Below are positions 25,631 through 34,230 of a stretch of DNA of 58,653 nucleotides, piece by piece. The position numbers were made by a program, and so were the translations under genes. Source of the DNA: Hoyosella altamirensis (GTDB lineage: Bacteria; Actinomycetota; Actinomycetes; Mycobacteriales; Mycobacteriaceae); assembly GCF_014191505.1 (NCBI RefSeq), contig NZ_JACHWS010000004.1, positions 1-58,653 on the forward strand, given 5' to 3'. Position 1 is the stretch's first letter. Each line of letters starts with the position of its first letter. The notes below the pieces were generated by a model. It was not told the DNA's origin, searched no databases, and worked only from the letters and a program-made list of their open reading frames with translations.

Positions 25631-26572
25631 TTATTGGTCTAAGCCGTCCCGGTCGGCCCACTCAAGCAGCGGCTGCAGATCGAAAACCGCGTCGTCGATG
25701 CCCTCATGGAGGTCGCCGAACTTGGCGAAACGGTCTGGCATGGATGCGATGGTGAAGTCATTGGGTTCGGCATCGGGTATTTCATCCCATTTCAGGGGAG
25801 CCGAAACCGTGCCGCGCGGGTTACCGCGCACGGAGTACGCCGCGGCGATCGTGTGGTCGCGTGCGTTCTGGTTGTAGTCCACAAAGAGGTCACTCGGTGA
25901 CCGGTCCCGGCGCCACCAGGCGGTGGTGACGTCGTCGGGCAGGCGGCGCTCGACTTCGTGTGCGAACGCGAGCGCCGCGCGTCGCACTTCAGCGAAGCCA
26001 TGCTCCGGTTTGATGCGGACATAAATGTGAAGCCCGTGGCCGCCAGACGTTTTCGGCCATCCGACGGCCCCAAGCTCCTCAAGGATTTCGTGGCTGACCT
26101 CGGCTGCCCGCCGTACTTTCGAGAATGGACACTTGGGCATCGGATCAAGGTCGATACGCCATTCATCCGGCTTCTCAGTGTCCGCGCGGCGCGAGTTCCA
26201 GGGATGAAACTCCACGGTTGACATCTGGACGGCCCAGATGACGCTGCCGAGTTCCGTGACACACAGTTCATCCGCGGTCCGGTTGTATCTCGGAAAGTGC
26301 AGCCGCACCGTTTCCACCCACGGCGGCGCTCCGCGGGGGAGGCGTTTCTGATGGACTTTCTGACCGTCGACTCCGTCCGGGAAGCGGTGCAGCATGCACG
26401 GACGCTCGCGAAGTGCCCTGACGATGCCATCTCCGACGGACATGTAGTACTTCGCGAGGTCGAGTTTTGTTTCGCCGCGCTGTGAGAAGTACACGCGGTC
26501 GGGACTCGATAGTTTGATGACGCGGTCGCCGACTTCGAGTTCCACCGGCGCTGCCGAATTGGCCTTGGCCAT
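25631..26572 (-). CDS. Stand-alone LigD-type polymerase/primase domain protein
   Basis: Archaeo-eukaryotic primase-fold polymerase (LigD PolDom family), 313 residues, without ligase or nuclease domains. Catalytic acids are in WRIDLDP, and the nucleotide/DNA-binding SGGHGLHIYV and SVRGNPRGTVSAPLKWDE segments are present. Such proteins in mycobacteria add or fill nucleotides during non-homologous end joining or lesion repair. ATG 26572 is chosen because the family pattern starts there (MAKANSAAPVELEVG); the frame extends upstream to 26770. No ku or ligase gene is adjacent. Confidence 0.9.
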   Translation of the reverse strand: MAKANSAAPVELEVGDRVIKLSSPDRVYFSQRGETKLDLAKYYMSVGDGIVRALRERPCMLHRFPDGVDGQKVHQKRLPRGAPPWVETVRLHFPRYNRTADELCVTELGSVIWAVQMSTVEFHPWNSRRADTEKPDEWRIDLDPMPKCPFSKVRRAAEVSHEILEELGAVGWPKTSGGHGLHIYVRIKPEHGFAEVRRAALAFAHEVERRLPDDVTTAWWRRDRSPSDLFVDYNQNARDHTIAAAYSVRGNPRGTVSAPLKWDEIPDAEPNDFTIASMPDRFAKFGDLHEGIDDAVFDLQPLLEWADRDGLDQ

Positions 26573-26598
26573 ACTCGGAGGGTAGCCGGTGGCGCTCG

Positions 26599-27051
26599 TC
26601 AGAACTTGGGATTGGTGGGGACTGTGACGGGCTCTAAGGCGCGTTGCGTAATGCGGATATGGTTGCCGAAGGGATCTCGGAGGGAGCAGTCGGTGCCATA
26701 AAACCGCTCGACCGGTTCCTGCGTGAATTCGACACCTTTCTTCTCGAGTTCGTCGAAGGTCTTCTGACAATCGTCTGTGCCGAAGATGACGGTGCCCAGG
26801 GCGCCTTTTGTGAGGAGTTCACGTACGAGTTCCGCCGTAGCCTCGTCGTGGTTGGGAGGGCCAGGCTTCATGAGAAGGATTTCGTGGCGTGCATCGCCGG
26901 GGACGGCGACGGTCAGCCAGCGCATGAAACCCATGTCCGCGTCGGTCTGAACCTCCAAGCCGAGCTTGCCGACGTAAAAGTCGAGTGCTTCATCTTGGTC
27001 GAGGACGAAAAGCTGCGAATGGGTTGTTCCAGTTACCAATTGATCTGCCAT
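26599..27051 (-). CDS. VOC (glyoxalase/bleomycin-resistance fold) protein
   Basis: A 150-residue vicinal-oxygen-chelate protein with two beta-alpha-beta-beta-beta repeats. The N-terminal half has FVLDQDEALDFYVGKLGLEVQTD; the C-terminal half ends in CSLRDPFGNHIRITQ. The likely function is a metal-dependent lyase, dioxygenase or binding protein; the substrate is unknown. It lies directly downstream of an AraC-type regulator, a frequent pair in actinobacteria, suggesting the regulator controls it. ATG 27051 is preferred to an upstream start at 27084. Confidence 0.85.
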   Translation of the reverse strand: MADQLVTGTTHSQLFVLDQDEALDFYVGKLGLEVQTDADMGFMRWLTVAVPGDARHEILLMKPGPPNHDEATAELVRELLTKGALGTVIFGTDDCQKTFDELEKKGVEFTQEPVERFYGTDCSLRDPFGNHIRITQRALEPVTVPTNPKF

Positions 27052-27103
27052 GCCCGTAACACTACGGAGCAGGCTGAAGCGCACGCTTCTCCAAAACTGC
27101 TCA

Positions 27104-27520
27104 CTATTGGGGGGCGGGCTTCACTTCAGTGCTGGGGCGGTACCAGTTCATGACGAAGCACGTAGGTACCGGGGGGAGCCCTGCGGTGTGACGTCGATAC
27201 TCGGTGGGTGATTCACCCATGATCGCGCGAAATGTTCTGCTGAACGTGCCGAGACTGGAAAAACCGACGGCGAAGCAGATGTCCGTAACGCTCTGGCGGG
27301 TTTCGCGGAGCAGGAACATCGACCGTTCAATTCGGCGGCGCTGCAAGTACCGGTGAGGTGTTTCGCCGAAGGTGTCTTTGAATGTGCGGATGAAGTGTGC
27401 GTCCGACACGTGTGCTGCGCGGGCGAGCGCTGGGATGTCGAGGTCATCGGCGTAGGCGCGGTCGATCATGTCGCGCGCCCTCAGCATGCGACGATTCGAC
27501 TCCTCAACCGCTCGTCCCAC
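27104..27520 (-). CDS. AraC-family transcriptional regulator (DNA-binding domain only)
   Basis: A 138-residue protein made almost entirely of the AraC double helix-turn-helix domain. The helices include DIPALARAAHVSDAHFIRTF and SVTDICFAVGFSSLGTFSRT; the C-terminal extension ends in Pro-rich sequence. There is no ligand-binding domain, so it may act like MarA/SoxS-type regulators, set by its own level or by a partner. It starts at GTG 27520 and is followed by the VOC gene 52 bases later, its probable target. Confidence 0.85.
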   Translation of the reverse strand: MGRAVEESNRRMLRARDMIDRAYADDLDIPALARAAHVSDAHFIRTFKDTFGETPHRYLQRRRIERSMFLLRETRQSVTDICFAVGFSSLGTFSRTFRAIMGESPTEYRRHTAGLPPVPTCFVMNWYRPSTEVKPAPQ

Positions 27521-27570
27521 GCAGACGACGGTACTACGCGCTGGGGTTCTAGGTGCGTCGGTTCTGTGCG

Positions 27571-27753
27571 CTACGTGCTCTCGGTTTCATCGAGCATTTC
27601 CCAGTCCCCTTGGTCAGTTTGCACTTCGAGACGATAGGCGTCGGCACCGTTGGGCAGGTTGTTTCGGAACCATTCGACGGCCTCTGTCGCGTCGTGCAGT
27701 TTGGTGCTTTCGACGACTTCCTTGGACGAGTTAATGATCCGGTATTCAGCCAT
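27571..27753 (-). CDS. Small conserved-type hypothetical protein
   Basis: A 60-residue acidic product (MAEYRIINSSKEVVES onward) with regular hydrophobic spacing, a Trp-containing helix (ATEAVEWFRNN) and a final strand LEVQTDQGDWEML. It reads as a compact alpha/beta domain, not as antisense of another gene. No signal peptide or membrane segment is seen. No strong ribosome site precedes the ATG (CGCTCCCCC), which lowers confidence. Function unknown. Confidence 0.55.
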   Translation of the reverse strand: MAEYRIINSSKEVVESTKLHDATEAVEWFRNNLPNGADAYRLEVQTDQGDWEMLDETEST

Positions 27754-27807
27754 GGGGGAGCGGTACCCGCAGTGCTTCCCTGTTAAACCCGGGCCGCACC
27801 CGCTGGC

Positions 27808-28764
27808 TCAGCCCATCCGGGCCTGGGCCAACTTCACCAAGTCGGCATTTCCGCCTGACACGACGAGGACGACGGTGCAGCCGGCTGGCAATGAGACAGC
27901 TCCGGTCCGCAACGCTGCCAGCCCCACCGCCGCGGCTGGCTCCACGATCAGCTTCGCCGAATCCGCGAGGTCAGCCCACGCTTCACCTATCGCATTTTCA
28001 CTTACCACTGCCATTTCGTCGACGTAGGCGAGCGCGTTCTCTAGGGTGTGGTTCCCGGCCCGCGGCGCCGCAAGGCCGTCGGCGATGGTGCGCTCGGCAC
28101 GGGGCAGTTCGCGCACTTCACCGTGCGTCATCGCAAGGGACAGCGCGTTGGAGATTTCCGGCTCCACACCGATAACGCGCATCGACGGGGCTAGTGCCGT
28201 CACGGCCGCCCCAATCCCGCTGATTAGACCACCTCCACCGACTGGCACGATCACCGCGGCCGCTTCGGGAGCGTCTTCGGCGATTTCCAGCCCGACTGTG
28301 CCTTGACCAGCGATGACTTCGGGCAGGTTGAACGGCAGCAGCGGGGGATACCCATAGCGCGAGGCCAGTTCTTCAGTGGTGCCCAACAGGTCGTCAGTCG
28401 GCACGATTTCCCCACCGTAGCGCCGCACGTTGATGACTTTGGATTCGACCGCGTCGTGTGGCATTGCGATGATCGCTTTCACACCGAGCCGCTGACCCGC
28501 GAAGGCAACTGCAGCGGCATGGTTCCCTGCGGAAAAGCCGACGACCCCCTCGGGGAGTGTGCCGTTCTCCTTCCACGTGAGCAGGGTGTTGAGGGCTCCT
28601 CGCACCTTGAAGCTACCGGTGTTTTGCAGGCTCTCCGGTTTGATGAGAACCCGCAGACCAAGTTCGTCGGACAGGCGCGCACAGGGGAGGAGCGGTGTTC
28701 TGATAACGTCGCTGGCGATCCGGGTCGCGGCACCTCGCACGTCATCGACGGTGACCAGTGTCAT
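27808..28764 (-). CDS. Threonine/serine dehydratase-like PLP enzyme
   Basis: Fold-type II PLP enzyme of 318 residues, most like catabolic threonine dehydratase or serine racemase/dehydratase. The Schiff-base lysine is Lys53 in GSFKVRGA, and the phosphate-binding loop is VPVGGGGLISG. GNHAAAVAFAGQRLG is the family substrate loop. There is no C-terminal ACT regulatory domain, so it is unlikely to be the feedback-inhibited biosynthetic IlvA. ATG 28764 begins the family match; the open frame extends upstream to 28857. Product likely 2-oxobutanoate or pyruvate plus ammonia. Confidence 0.88.
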   Translation of the reverse strand: MTLVTVDDVRGAATRIASDVIRTPLLPCARLSDELGLRVLIKPESLQNTGSFKVRGALNTLLTWKENGTLPEGVVGFSAGNHAAAVAFAGQRLGVKAIIAMPHDAVESKVINVRRYGGEIVPTDDLLGTTEELASRYGYPPLLPFNLPEVIAGQGTVGLEIAEDAPEAAAVIVPVGGGGLISGIGAAVTALAPSMRVIGVEPEISNALSLAMTHGEVRELPRAERTIADGLAAPRAGNHTLENALAYVDEMAVVSENAIGEAWADLADSAKLIVEPAAAVGLAALRTGAVSLPAGCTVVLVVSGGNADLVKLAQARMG

Positions 28765-28798
28765 GGGGCGAGCGTAGCCCAACGGTCCCGGCGGCAGG

Positions 28799-28840
28799 CT
28801 CACAAGCAACGGGACAAAATCCGCCGAAACGACTTGTGAG
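28799..28840. repeat. Inverted repeat upstream of the dehydratase gene
   Basis: CTCACAAG (28799-28806) and CTTGTGAG (28833-28840) are perfect 8-base arms with a 26-base loop, lying between the LacI gene stop (28889) and the dehydratase start (28764). This could be a terminator for the LacI gene or a leader structure. Confidence 0.35.
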
Positions 28841-28888
28841 TCTGTCCTGTTCCCCATGAGGCTACGGGGTCTCAGGGCAACGAGGGCC

Positions 28889-29911
28889 TTAGCGCATCGT
28901 GAACGGTACGTTATGCGGGGTCACCACGTGGACAGGTGAGGGCGCACTGATGATCGGCCCTGGCAGAGCCCGGTGCGATTGCAGAATGATGCGGCAAGCG
29001 CGGCGTACGTCCTCCCGGATATCGTGGTGCAGCACCGCGGAGATCTCTCCACGATGCAGGAGTGTACGAGTTTCCTCGTTGATGTCGTGCGTGATGTATG
29101 CGCGGTAACGAGTGCCGCTGTCCTTGAATGCCCGGATCACAGCCTCATGCCCCATCGAATACATTGCGTACACGCCCCGGATGCCAGGCTCGCGTTCGAG
29201 AAGTTCTCGCACATCCCGGTAGAGACGCTCGGGGGAGCGTCCGGGGTCGAGCACATCGCACTGCTGGCGCTGGGGATCGGTGGCGCGGAGGAGCGAGCGG
29301 AAGCCCATTTCTCGTTCGTCGTCACCACGAAACAAACCGCTGCCACGTACGGCGAGCACATCCCCGGGCCGATCGTCGAGCCACTGAGTCATCAAGTAAG
29401 CGGCCGTCGCGCCAGCCGCTCGGTTGTCGAGCCCCACGTACGCGACGCGCTTACTCGCTGGCAGGTCGGTAACCAGCGTGACCACCGGTGCGCCAACTGT
29501 ATCGATCGCTTCTGCGACCACAGGTGAGTCCGGTGCTTTGAGAATCAGTCCGTGAGTTTTCCGCCGGCTGATCTTCGCGAGCAGCGCACTCATCTCCACG
29601 GGTGAGGCGTCTTCCGTGAAGTGGAAGCGCGCACGAATGATGGCGGGCAGCAGCGACGGGAGCTCTGATTCCAGGGCGGACCGCACCATCTCCGCGAACT
29701 GTGGCGGTGAATCGACCACCACGTCGACTAGAAACGTCCGCCCACCGAGACGCAGCTGAGCGCGCTGGCGCTCAAGGTCAGCGATTGCGATCCGTACCTG
29801 TTCGGCGGTGCTTTCCCGTACGTTCCCGCGATCGTTGAGAACACGCTCAACCGTCGATTCGCTCAAGCCTGATTGCTCGGCGATCTCCCGAATGCGGAAG
29901 GGATGCCTCAT
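28889..29911 (-). CDS. LacI-family transcriptional regulator
   Basis: A 340-residue repressor with an N-terminal helix-turn-helix (RIREIAEQSGLSESTVERVLND, about 6-27) and a sugar-binding periplasmic-like core (KAPDSPVVAEAIDTVGAPVVTLVTD region, HDINEETR). It is divergent from the PhyH-Idh-AKR operon across 104 bases that hold three ACGGGT half-sites, so it most likely represses that operon and itself. The inducer is probably a sugar or inositol-like compound; this follows from the family and neighbours, not from direct evidence. Confidence 0.92.
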   Translation of the reverse strand: MRHPFRIREIAEQSGLSESTVERVLNDRGNVRESTAEQVRIAIADLERQRAQLRLGGRTFLVDVVVDSPPQFAEMVRSALESELPSLLPAIIRARFHFTEDASPVEMSALLAKISRRKTHGLILKAPDSPVVAEAIDTVGAPVVTLVTDLPASKRVAYVGLDNRAAGATAAYLMTQWLDDRPGDVLAVRGSGLFRGDDEREMGFRSLLRATDPQRQQCDVLDPGRSPERLYRDVRELLEREPGIRGVYAMYSMGHEAVIRAFKDSGTRYRAYITHDINEETRTLLHRGEISAVLHHDIREDVRRACRIILQSHRALPGPIISAPSPVHVVTPHNVPFTMR

Positions 29912-29934
29912 ATGGGTTTCCTGACAGGTTTTTG

Positions 29935-29961
29935 ACGGGTTTCACCCGTTGAATGACGGGT
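29935..29961. promoter_or_regulatory. Candidate LacI-family operator cluster
   Basis: ACGGGT (29935-29940), TTC, ACCCGT (29944-29949) form a perfect inverted repeat, and a third half-site ACGGGT follows at 29956-29961. It sits in the 104-base divergent region between the LacI gene (start 29911) and the PhyH gene (start 30016), the expected place for an operator controlling both. Confidence 0.6.
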
Positions 29962-30015
29962 TGTGCCACTCAAGAATAGAACTTAACCGGCTGTTGCTGT
30001 GATTGGAGAAAAACC

Positions 30016-31206
30016 ATGAGCCTTGCTCTGCCCGAACCCGCTGTCACTGTCCGGACCGGATGGCTGACAAGAGCCGATTGTTCACTCGACGAGTTCCGTG
30101 ACTGTGTCGAACAGGCCACCACACCCGCGGACTACCCGCTCGCCGACAGCATCGAGCGCAACGTGCCGATTTACAGCACCACGATGCGCGCAGCGCTGGC
30201 TGAGGGGCGGACGAGGGAAGTCCAGACGGAACTCGCCCACGCACTGCTTGAAGGCCCAGGCATCGCTGTCTTCGAAAAGGCATGGCAGGACACGACGGTC
30301 ATCGACCGAGCAACCGACGCATACAACCAACTGCTCGCTGAGCAGCGCGCGGCGGGCATCAAACAGGGGGATCATTTCGCTGCGCCAGGGGCTAACGAAC
30401 GACTCTGGGGCGCACTCGAGAAGCTTGCTGTGCGCTTCCCTGATGTATTTGCTGACTACTTCGCGAACGACATCATCCCGCTCGTCGCGACCGCGTGGCT
30501 AGGTCCGAACTATCAGATCATCGCTGACCTCAACGTCGTGAATCCCGGTGGTAAGGCACAGTCACCGCATCGCGACTACCACCTCGGTTTCATGGAACAA
30601 GACCTCGCTGCTCACTTCCCCGCCCACGTACACCAGTTGTCGCCGTTCATGACGCTGCAGGGAGCGGTCGCGCACTGCGACATGCCCGTCGAGACCGGAC
30701 CAACGATGTACCTGCCATATTCGCAGCGCTACGTTCCCGGCTATCTCGCTGCGGAACTACCGGAATTCCGCGAGTACTTCGACGAGCACTATGTCCAGCT
30801 TCCTCTGACGAAGGGCGACGCCGTTTTCTTCAACCCAGCACTCTTTCACGGTGCCGGGTCCAATCACTCAACTGACGTCAGGCGCATGGCGAACCTCCTG
30901 CAGATCTCGTCAGCGTTCGGGCGTGCGCTGGGTTCAGTCGACCGGACGCGGATCAGCTCTGCTCTGTACCCGACGCTGCTGAAGCGACGTCAGGAACGAG
31001 TCCCTGACACGGCCCTGCACAACGTCATCGCCGCGTCGGCTGAGGGGTACCCATTCCCGACCAGCCTCGATCGTGATCAACCGGTCGGATCGCTCAACCC
31101 TGAATCCCAGGCTGAACTGGTGTGGCGCGCACTGAGGGAGAAGTGGCCGCAGCCGCAATTCGAGGACGCGCTGAGAGCACAGGCCGCGCGCAAGCTCACG
31201 CACTAA
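30016..31206 (+). CDS. Phytanoyl-CoA dioxygenase (PhyH) family protein
   Basis: Fe(II)/2-oxoglutarate-dependent oxygenase fold, 396 residues. The iron triad is His185 and Asp187 (SPHRDYH) with His278 (FHGAGSNH); Arg289 or Arg290 could bind 2-oxoglutarate. Members of this family hydroxylate many small molecules, so the name does not imply phytanoyl-CoA. It heads an operon with three Gfo/Idh/MocA dehydrogenases and an aldo/keto reductase under LacI-type control, pointing to oxidative breakdown of a polyol or sugar derivative. GGAG precedes the ATG. Confidence 0.85.
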   Translation: MSLALPEPAVTVRTGWLTRADCSLDEFRDCVEQATTPADYPLADSIERNVPIYSTTMRAALAEGRTREVQTELAHALLEGPGIAVFEKAWQDTTVIDRATDAYNQLLAEQRAAGIKQGDHFAAPGANERLWGALEKLAVRFPDVFADYFANDIIPLVATAWLGPNYQIIADLNVVNPGGKAQSPHRDYHLGFMEQDLAAHFPAHVHQLSPFMTLQGAVAHCDMPVETGPTMYLPYSQRYVPGYLAAELPEFREYFDEHYVQLPLTKGDAVFFNPALFHGAGSNHSTDVRRMANLLQISSAFGRALGSVDRTRISSALYPTLLKRRQERVPDTALHNVIAASAEGYPFPTSLDRDQPVGSLNPESQAELVWRALREKWPQPQFEDALRAQAARKLTH

Positions 31207-31229
31207 ACGACATGGGAGAAGTACGAGAC

Positions 31230-32207
31230 ATGGGAATCAGGGTAGGAGTGATCGGCCTCGGAAACATGGGCGCCGACCACACCCGCACGCTGCATCGATT
31301 CGTGTCCGGCGCCACTGTGACGCGGGTTGCTGATATCAACGCCGAACGTGCGGCGGAGATCGCAGCGGAGATACCGACGGCGAGCATCGCGCCAGACGGC
31401 CAAACACTGATCGAAGATCCGGATGTGGACGCGGTCGTGATCGCCTCGCACGATGCGACGCACGCACCGCTCACTCTTGCCTGTCTAGAAGCCAGCAAAC
31501 CGGTCCTCTGCGAGAAACCGCTTGCACCAACCCTTGAAAGCGCTGCTGAGGTCGTTGCGCACGAGAACGGGCGTGGCCTGATCTCACTGGGGTTCATGCG
31601 CCGCTTCGATCCCGGCTACGTCGAGTTGAAGGCAGGAATCGAGAATCCGCTGGTCGTCCATACCCGAAGCCGTGGCGTGCGCTCAGGTCCGGGAGCTGAT
31701 TCCGCCACGTCCATCACCGGTTCCGCGATCCACGACTTCGACACCATCGCGTGGCTGCTCGACTCCCCGATCACTGAGGTCAGCTGGCATGCGGGCAAGC
31801 AATCGTCACATGTCAATGGGCTGAACGATCCCCAGTTGATGCTGGTCCGGACAGAGGACGGGGTCCTCAGCACCGTCGAGACCTATCTCAACGCACGCTT
31901 CGGATACGACATTCGCTGCGAGGTAGTGTGCGAGACCCATGTCGTCCGTCTTGCCGAACCAGTCCGGACGGTCGTCGATGCTGCGAGGCAGCAGAGCACT
32001 CGCTACGCGCCGGACTGGCGTCCTCGCTTCGCCGACGCATACCGGCTTCAGTTGCAAGCATGGGTTGATGCGGTGGCTGCAGGGGAACCATCGCCACTCG
32101 CCAATGCACACGATGGGCTGGTTGCGAGCGCGGTGGCAGATGCGGCTGTCGCGTCGATGCAATCCGGGGGAGACTTCGTTCACGTCGAAACGTTGAGGAG
32201 CATGTGA
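31230..32207 (+). CDS. Gfo/Idh/MocA-family oxidoreductase 1
   Basis: NAD(P)-dependent sugar/inositol-type dehydrogenase, 325 residues. The Rossmann site is GVIGLGNMG (6-14), the family CEKPLAP motif contains the catalytic-region lysine, and ITGSAIHDFD carries the His-Asp pattern of inositol dehydrogenases. ATG 31230 follows GGGAGAAG; the open frame runs further upstream inside the PhyH gene. It is clearly similar to the next gene (both GVIGLG-MGADH and SAIH-FD-WLL-SPI-EVSWHA), so the two look like a tandem duplication. Confidence 0.88.
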   Translation: MGIRVGVIGLGNMGADHTRTLHRFVSGATVTRVADINAERAAEIAAEIPTASIAPDGQTLIEDPDVDAVVIASHDATHAPLTLACLEASKPVLCEKPLAPTLESAAEVVAHENGRGLISLGFMRRFDPGYVELKAGIENPLVVHTRSRGVRSGPGADSATSITGSAIHDFDTIAWLLDSPITEVSWHAGKQSSHVNGLNDPQLMLVRTEDGVLSTVETYLNARFGYDIRCEVVCETHVVRLAEPVRTVVDAARQQSTRYAPDWRPRFADAYRLQLQAWVDAVAAGEPSPLANAHDGLVASAVADAAVASMQSGGDFVHVETLRSM

Positions 32208-33199
32208 TGCCGGTACGAATCGGAGTCATCGGGCTAGGGGTCATGGGAGCCGACCACGTGCGAACCCTCCACGGAATGGTCGCCAACGCTGTGGTCACTC
32301 GAGTGACCGACATCAACGCTGAGCGTTCCGCTCAGCTCGGCGCTGAGATTGAGTCGGCGACGGTCTCATCTGATGGCATGGAGCTCATCAACGACAGAGA
32401 CGTCGATGCCGTCATCATTGCCTCCCACGATTCGACGCACGCGGAACTCGCAACCGCATGTGTTAAGGCGGGGAAGCCGGTGCTGTGTGAAAAGCCGTTG
32501 GCGCCGACGTCCGACGAAGCCGCCGGGGTCGTTGCGGCCGAGAACGGCGCCGGACTGATTTCGCTTGGCTTCAATCGGCGGTTTGATCCCGCCTTCGCCG
32601 AGCTCCGATCTGTGGCGCAGTCGGGTGATCTCGGTGCGCCGCTGCTCGTACACTTCAGCCACCGCAACGTTGAATCGTATCCAGGTGCAGATTCAGCGTT
32701 CTCGATCACTGGCTCTGCCATCCATGAGTTCGACACTGTGCCATGGCTTCTCGGGTCGCCCATCGTGGAGGTGAGCTGGCACGCGCCGAAGCGTTCCGGC
32801 CGGGTACCCGAGAAGCTGCAAGATCCGCAGCTCATGCTGCTCCGCACCGCTGACGGAGTGCTCACGACAGCAGAAACATTCATCAACGCGGCATTCGGTT
32901 ACGACGTTCGCTGTGAGGTCGTTTGCGAGACGGGCGCGGTGCAAGTGACGAAGCCAGACCACACGACCGTCGACGTGTCTGGCCGTCGCGGCACCAGATA
33001 CCCGAGCGACTGGCGGCCACGCTTCGCGGATTCCTACCGTCGCGAACTGCAAGCGTGGGTCGGCGCCATCATGAGCGGTAGCCCCACGCCACTGGCGACC
33101 GCCCGCGATGGACTCGCCGCTAGCGCCGTCGCGGAAGCTGTTGTCACGTCCATGAATAGCGGCGGAAAGACCGTCACAGTCACAATTCCGGAGATCTGA
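32207..33199 (+). CDS. Gfo/Idh/MocA-family oxidoreductase 2 (tandem paralogue)
   Basis: Second dehydrogenase of the cluster, 330 residues. GVIGLGVMG (6-14), CEKPLAP and SAIHEFD motifs are intact. ATG 32207 shares a base with the preceding stop and follows GAGGAG (32195-32200). Strong similarity to the upstream gene implies duplication followed by divergence, perhaps for epimeric substrates or sequential positions of one polyol. The family includes myo-inositol 2-dehydrogenase, a reasonable but unproven guess. Confidence 0.88.
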   Translation: MPVRIGVIGLGVMGADHVRTLHGMVANAVVTRVTDINAERSAQLGAEIESATVSSDGMELINDRDVDAVIIASHDSTHAELATACVKAGKPVLCEKPLAPTSDEAAGVVAAENGAGLISLGFNRRFDPAFAELRSVAQSGDLGAPLLVHFSHRNVESYPGADSAFSITGSAIHEFDTVPWLLGSPIVEVSWHAPKRSGRVPEKLQDPQLMLLRTADGVLTTAETFINAAFGYDVRCEVVCETGAVQVTKPDHTTVDVSGRRGTRYPSDWRPRFADSYRRELQAWVGAIMSGSPTPLATARDGLAASAVAEAVVTSMNSGGKTVTVTIPEI

Positions 33200-34230
33200 T
33201 GTTCCCTTCGTCCCTCCCCGCGCCGCGGACCCCTGATTCACGGGAAGCGCCCCCACTAAAATGGGGCATTGTCGGTACCGGCTGGATCGCTGAGCGATTC
33301 GTTGATGCGCTGCACAAACACAGCAGCCAGCAGGTCGTTGCTGTGGGATCGCGTACCCGGGGAAGCGCGGCGAAGTTCGCGGAAAATTTCGGGATCGAGC
33401 GCGCGCACGGGTCGTACGACGAACTCGTTGGTGACCCCAACGTCGACGTCGTGTATGTCGCGACGCCGCACAACCACCACCACGCCTGCGCGACTCTCGC
33501 CCTGACGGTCGGCAAGCACACGCTGATCGAGAAGCCGATTGCACTGAACGCACGGCAGGCCAGGGACATTGCGGAGCTCGCAGGTGCGCAGGGTGTGTTC
33601 TGTATGGAGGCGTTGTGGACGTTTTTCCTGCCGAAATTCGACGTGATCCGCCAGGTACTCGCTGACGGTGTGCTCGGCGAAATCCGCTCTGTCGACATCG
33701 ATTACGGCGAGCACTTCGAGCCGGATCACCGGATTTTCAGGCAGGACCTAGCGGGTGGACCGCTGCTCGATCTCGGCACATATCCAGTCGCGCTTACGAC
33801 GTCAGTCCTCGGAGCGCCGCTGAAGGTGAAAGCATCTGGAACACCCGCGCCCACCGGAGTGAATGGGCAGATTGCCGCTGTCTTCGAAGGCCAGAACGAG
33901 ACGCTCGCGTCTCTGCACACGACGCTCTTCGCGTTCACGCCAAGCACAGCTGTGATCACCGGCACTCAAGGTGTGCTCACGATCGACGGTCCCTTCATGC
34001 TCCCGGGCAACTTTTCGCTAACCGCACCAGACGGTCGCCGCCTCGAGTACAGCGAGCCAGCAATTGGGCACGAAGGCTTGCACTTCCAGGCTTCAGCGGT
34101 GGCGCGCGGCATCGCTGAAGGCAAAACGGAAAGCGATGTGCGTCCGCTTTCCGATTCCATCACCACCATGGCGGCGCTAGATGCGATCCGCTCCGAACTC
34201 GGCATTGTGTTCAACGAAGAGGTGCCCTAA
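33199..34230 (+). CDS. Gfo/Idh/MocA-family oxidoreductase 3
   Basis: Third family member, 343 residues, more distant from the other two. The nucleotide site is GIVGTGWIAERF, and the family motif is EKPIALNARQARD. DLGTYPVALTTSVLG replaces the HDFD-type motif, resembling trans-1,2-dihydrobenzene-diol or glucose-fructose oxidoreductase-like members. TGATG coupling to the preceding gene and a one-base overlap with the following AKR gene put it firmly in the operon. The substrate is not evident. Confidence 0.87.
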   Translation: MFPSSLPAPRTPDSREAPPLKWGIVGTGWIAERFVDALHKHSSQQVVAVGSRTRGSAAKFAENFGIERAHGSYDELVGDPNVDVVYVATPHNHHHACATLALTVGKHTLIEKPIALNARQARDIAELAGAQGVFCMEALWTFFLPKFDVIRQVLADGVLGEIRSVDIDYGEHFEPDHRIFRQDLAGGPLLDLGTYPVALTTSVLGAPLKVKASGTPAPTGVNGQIAAVFEGQNETLASLHTTLFAFTPSTAVITGTQGVLTIDGPFMLPGNFSLTAPDGRRLEYSEPAIGHEGLHFQASAVARGIAEGKTESDVRPLSDSITTMAALDAIRSELGIVFNEEVP

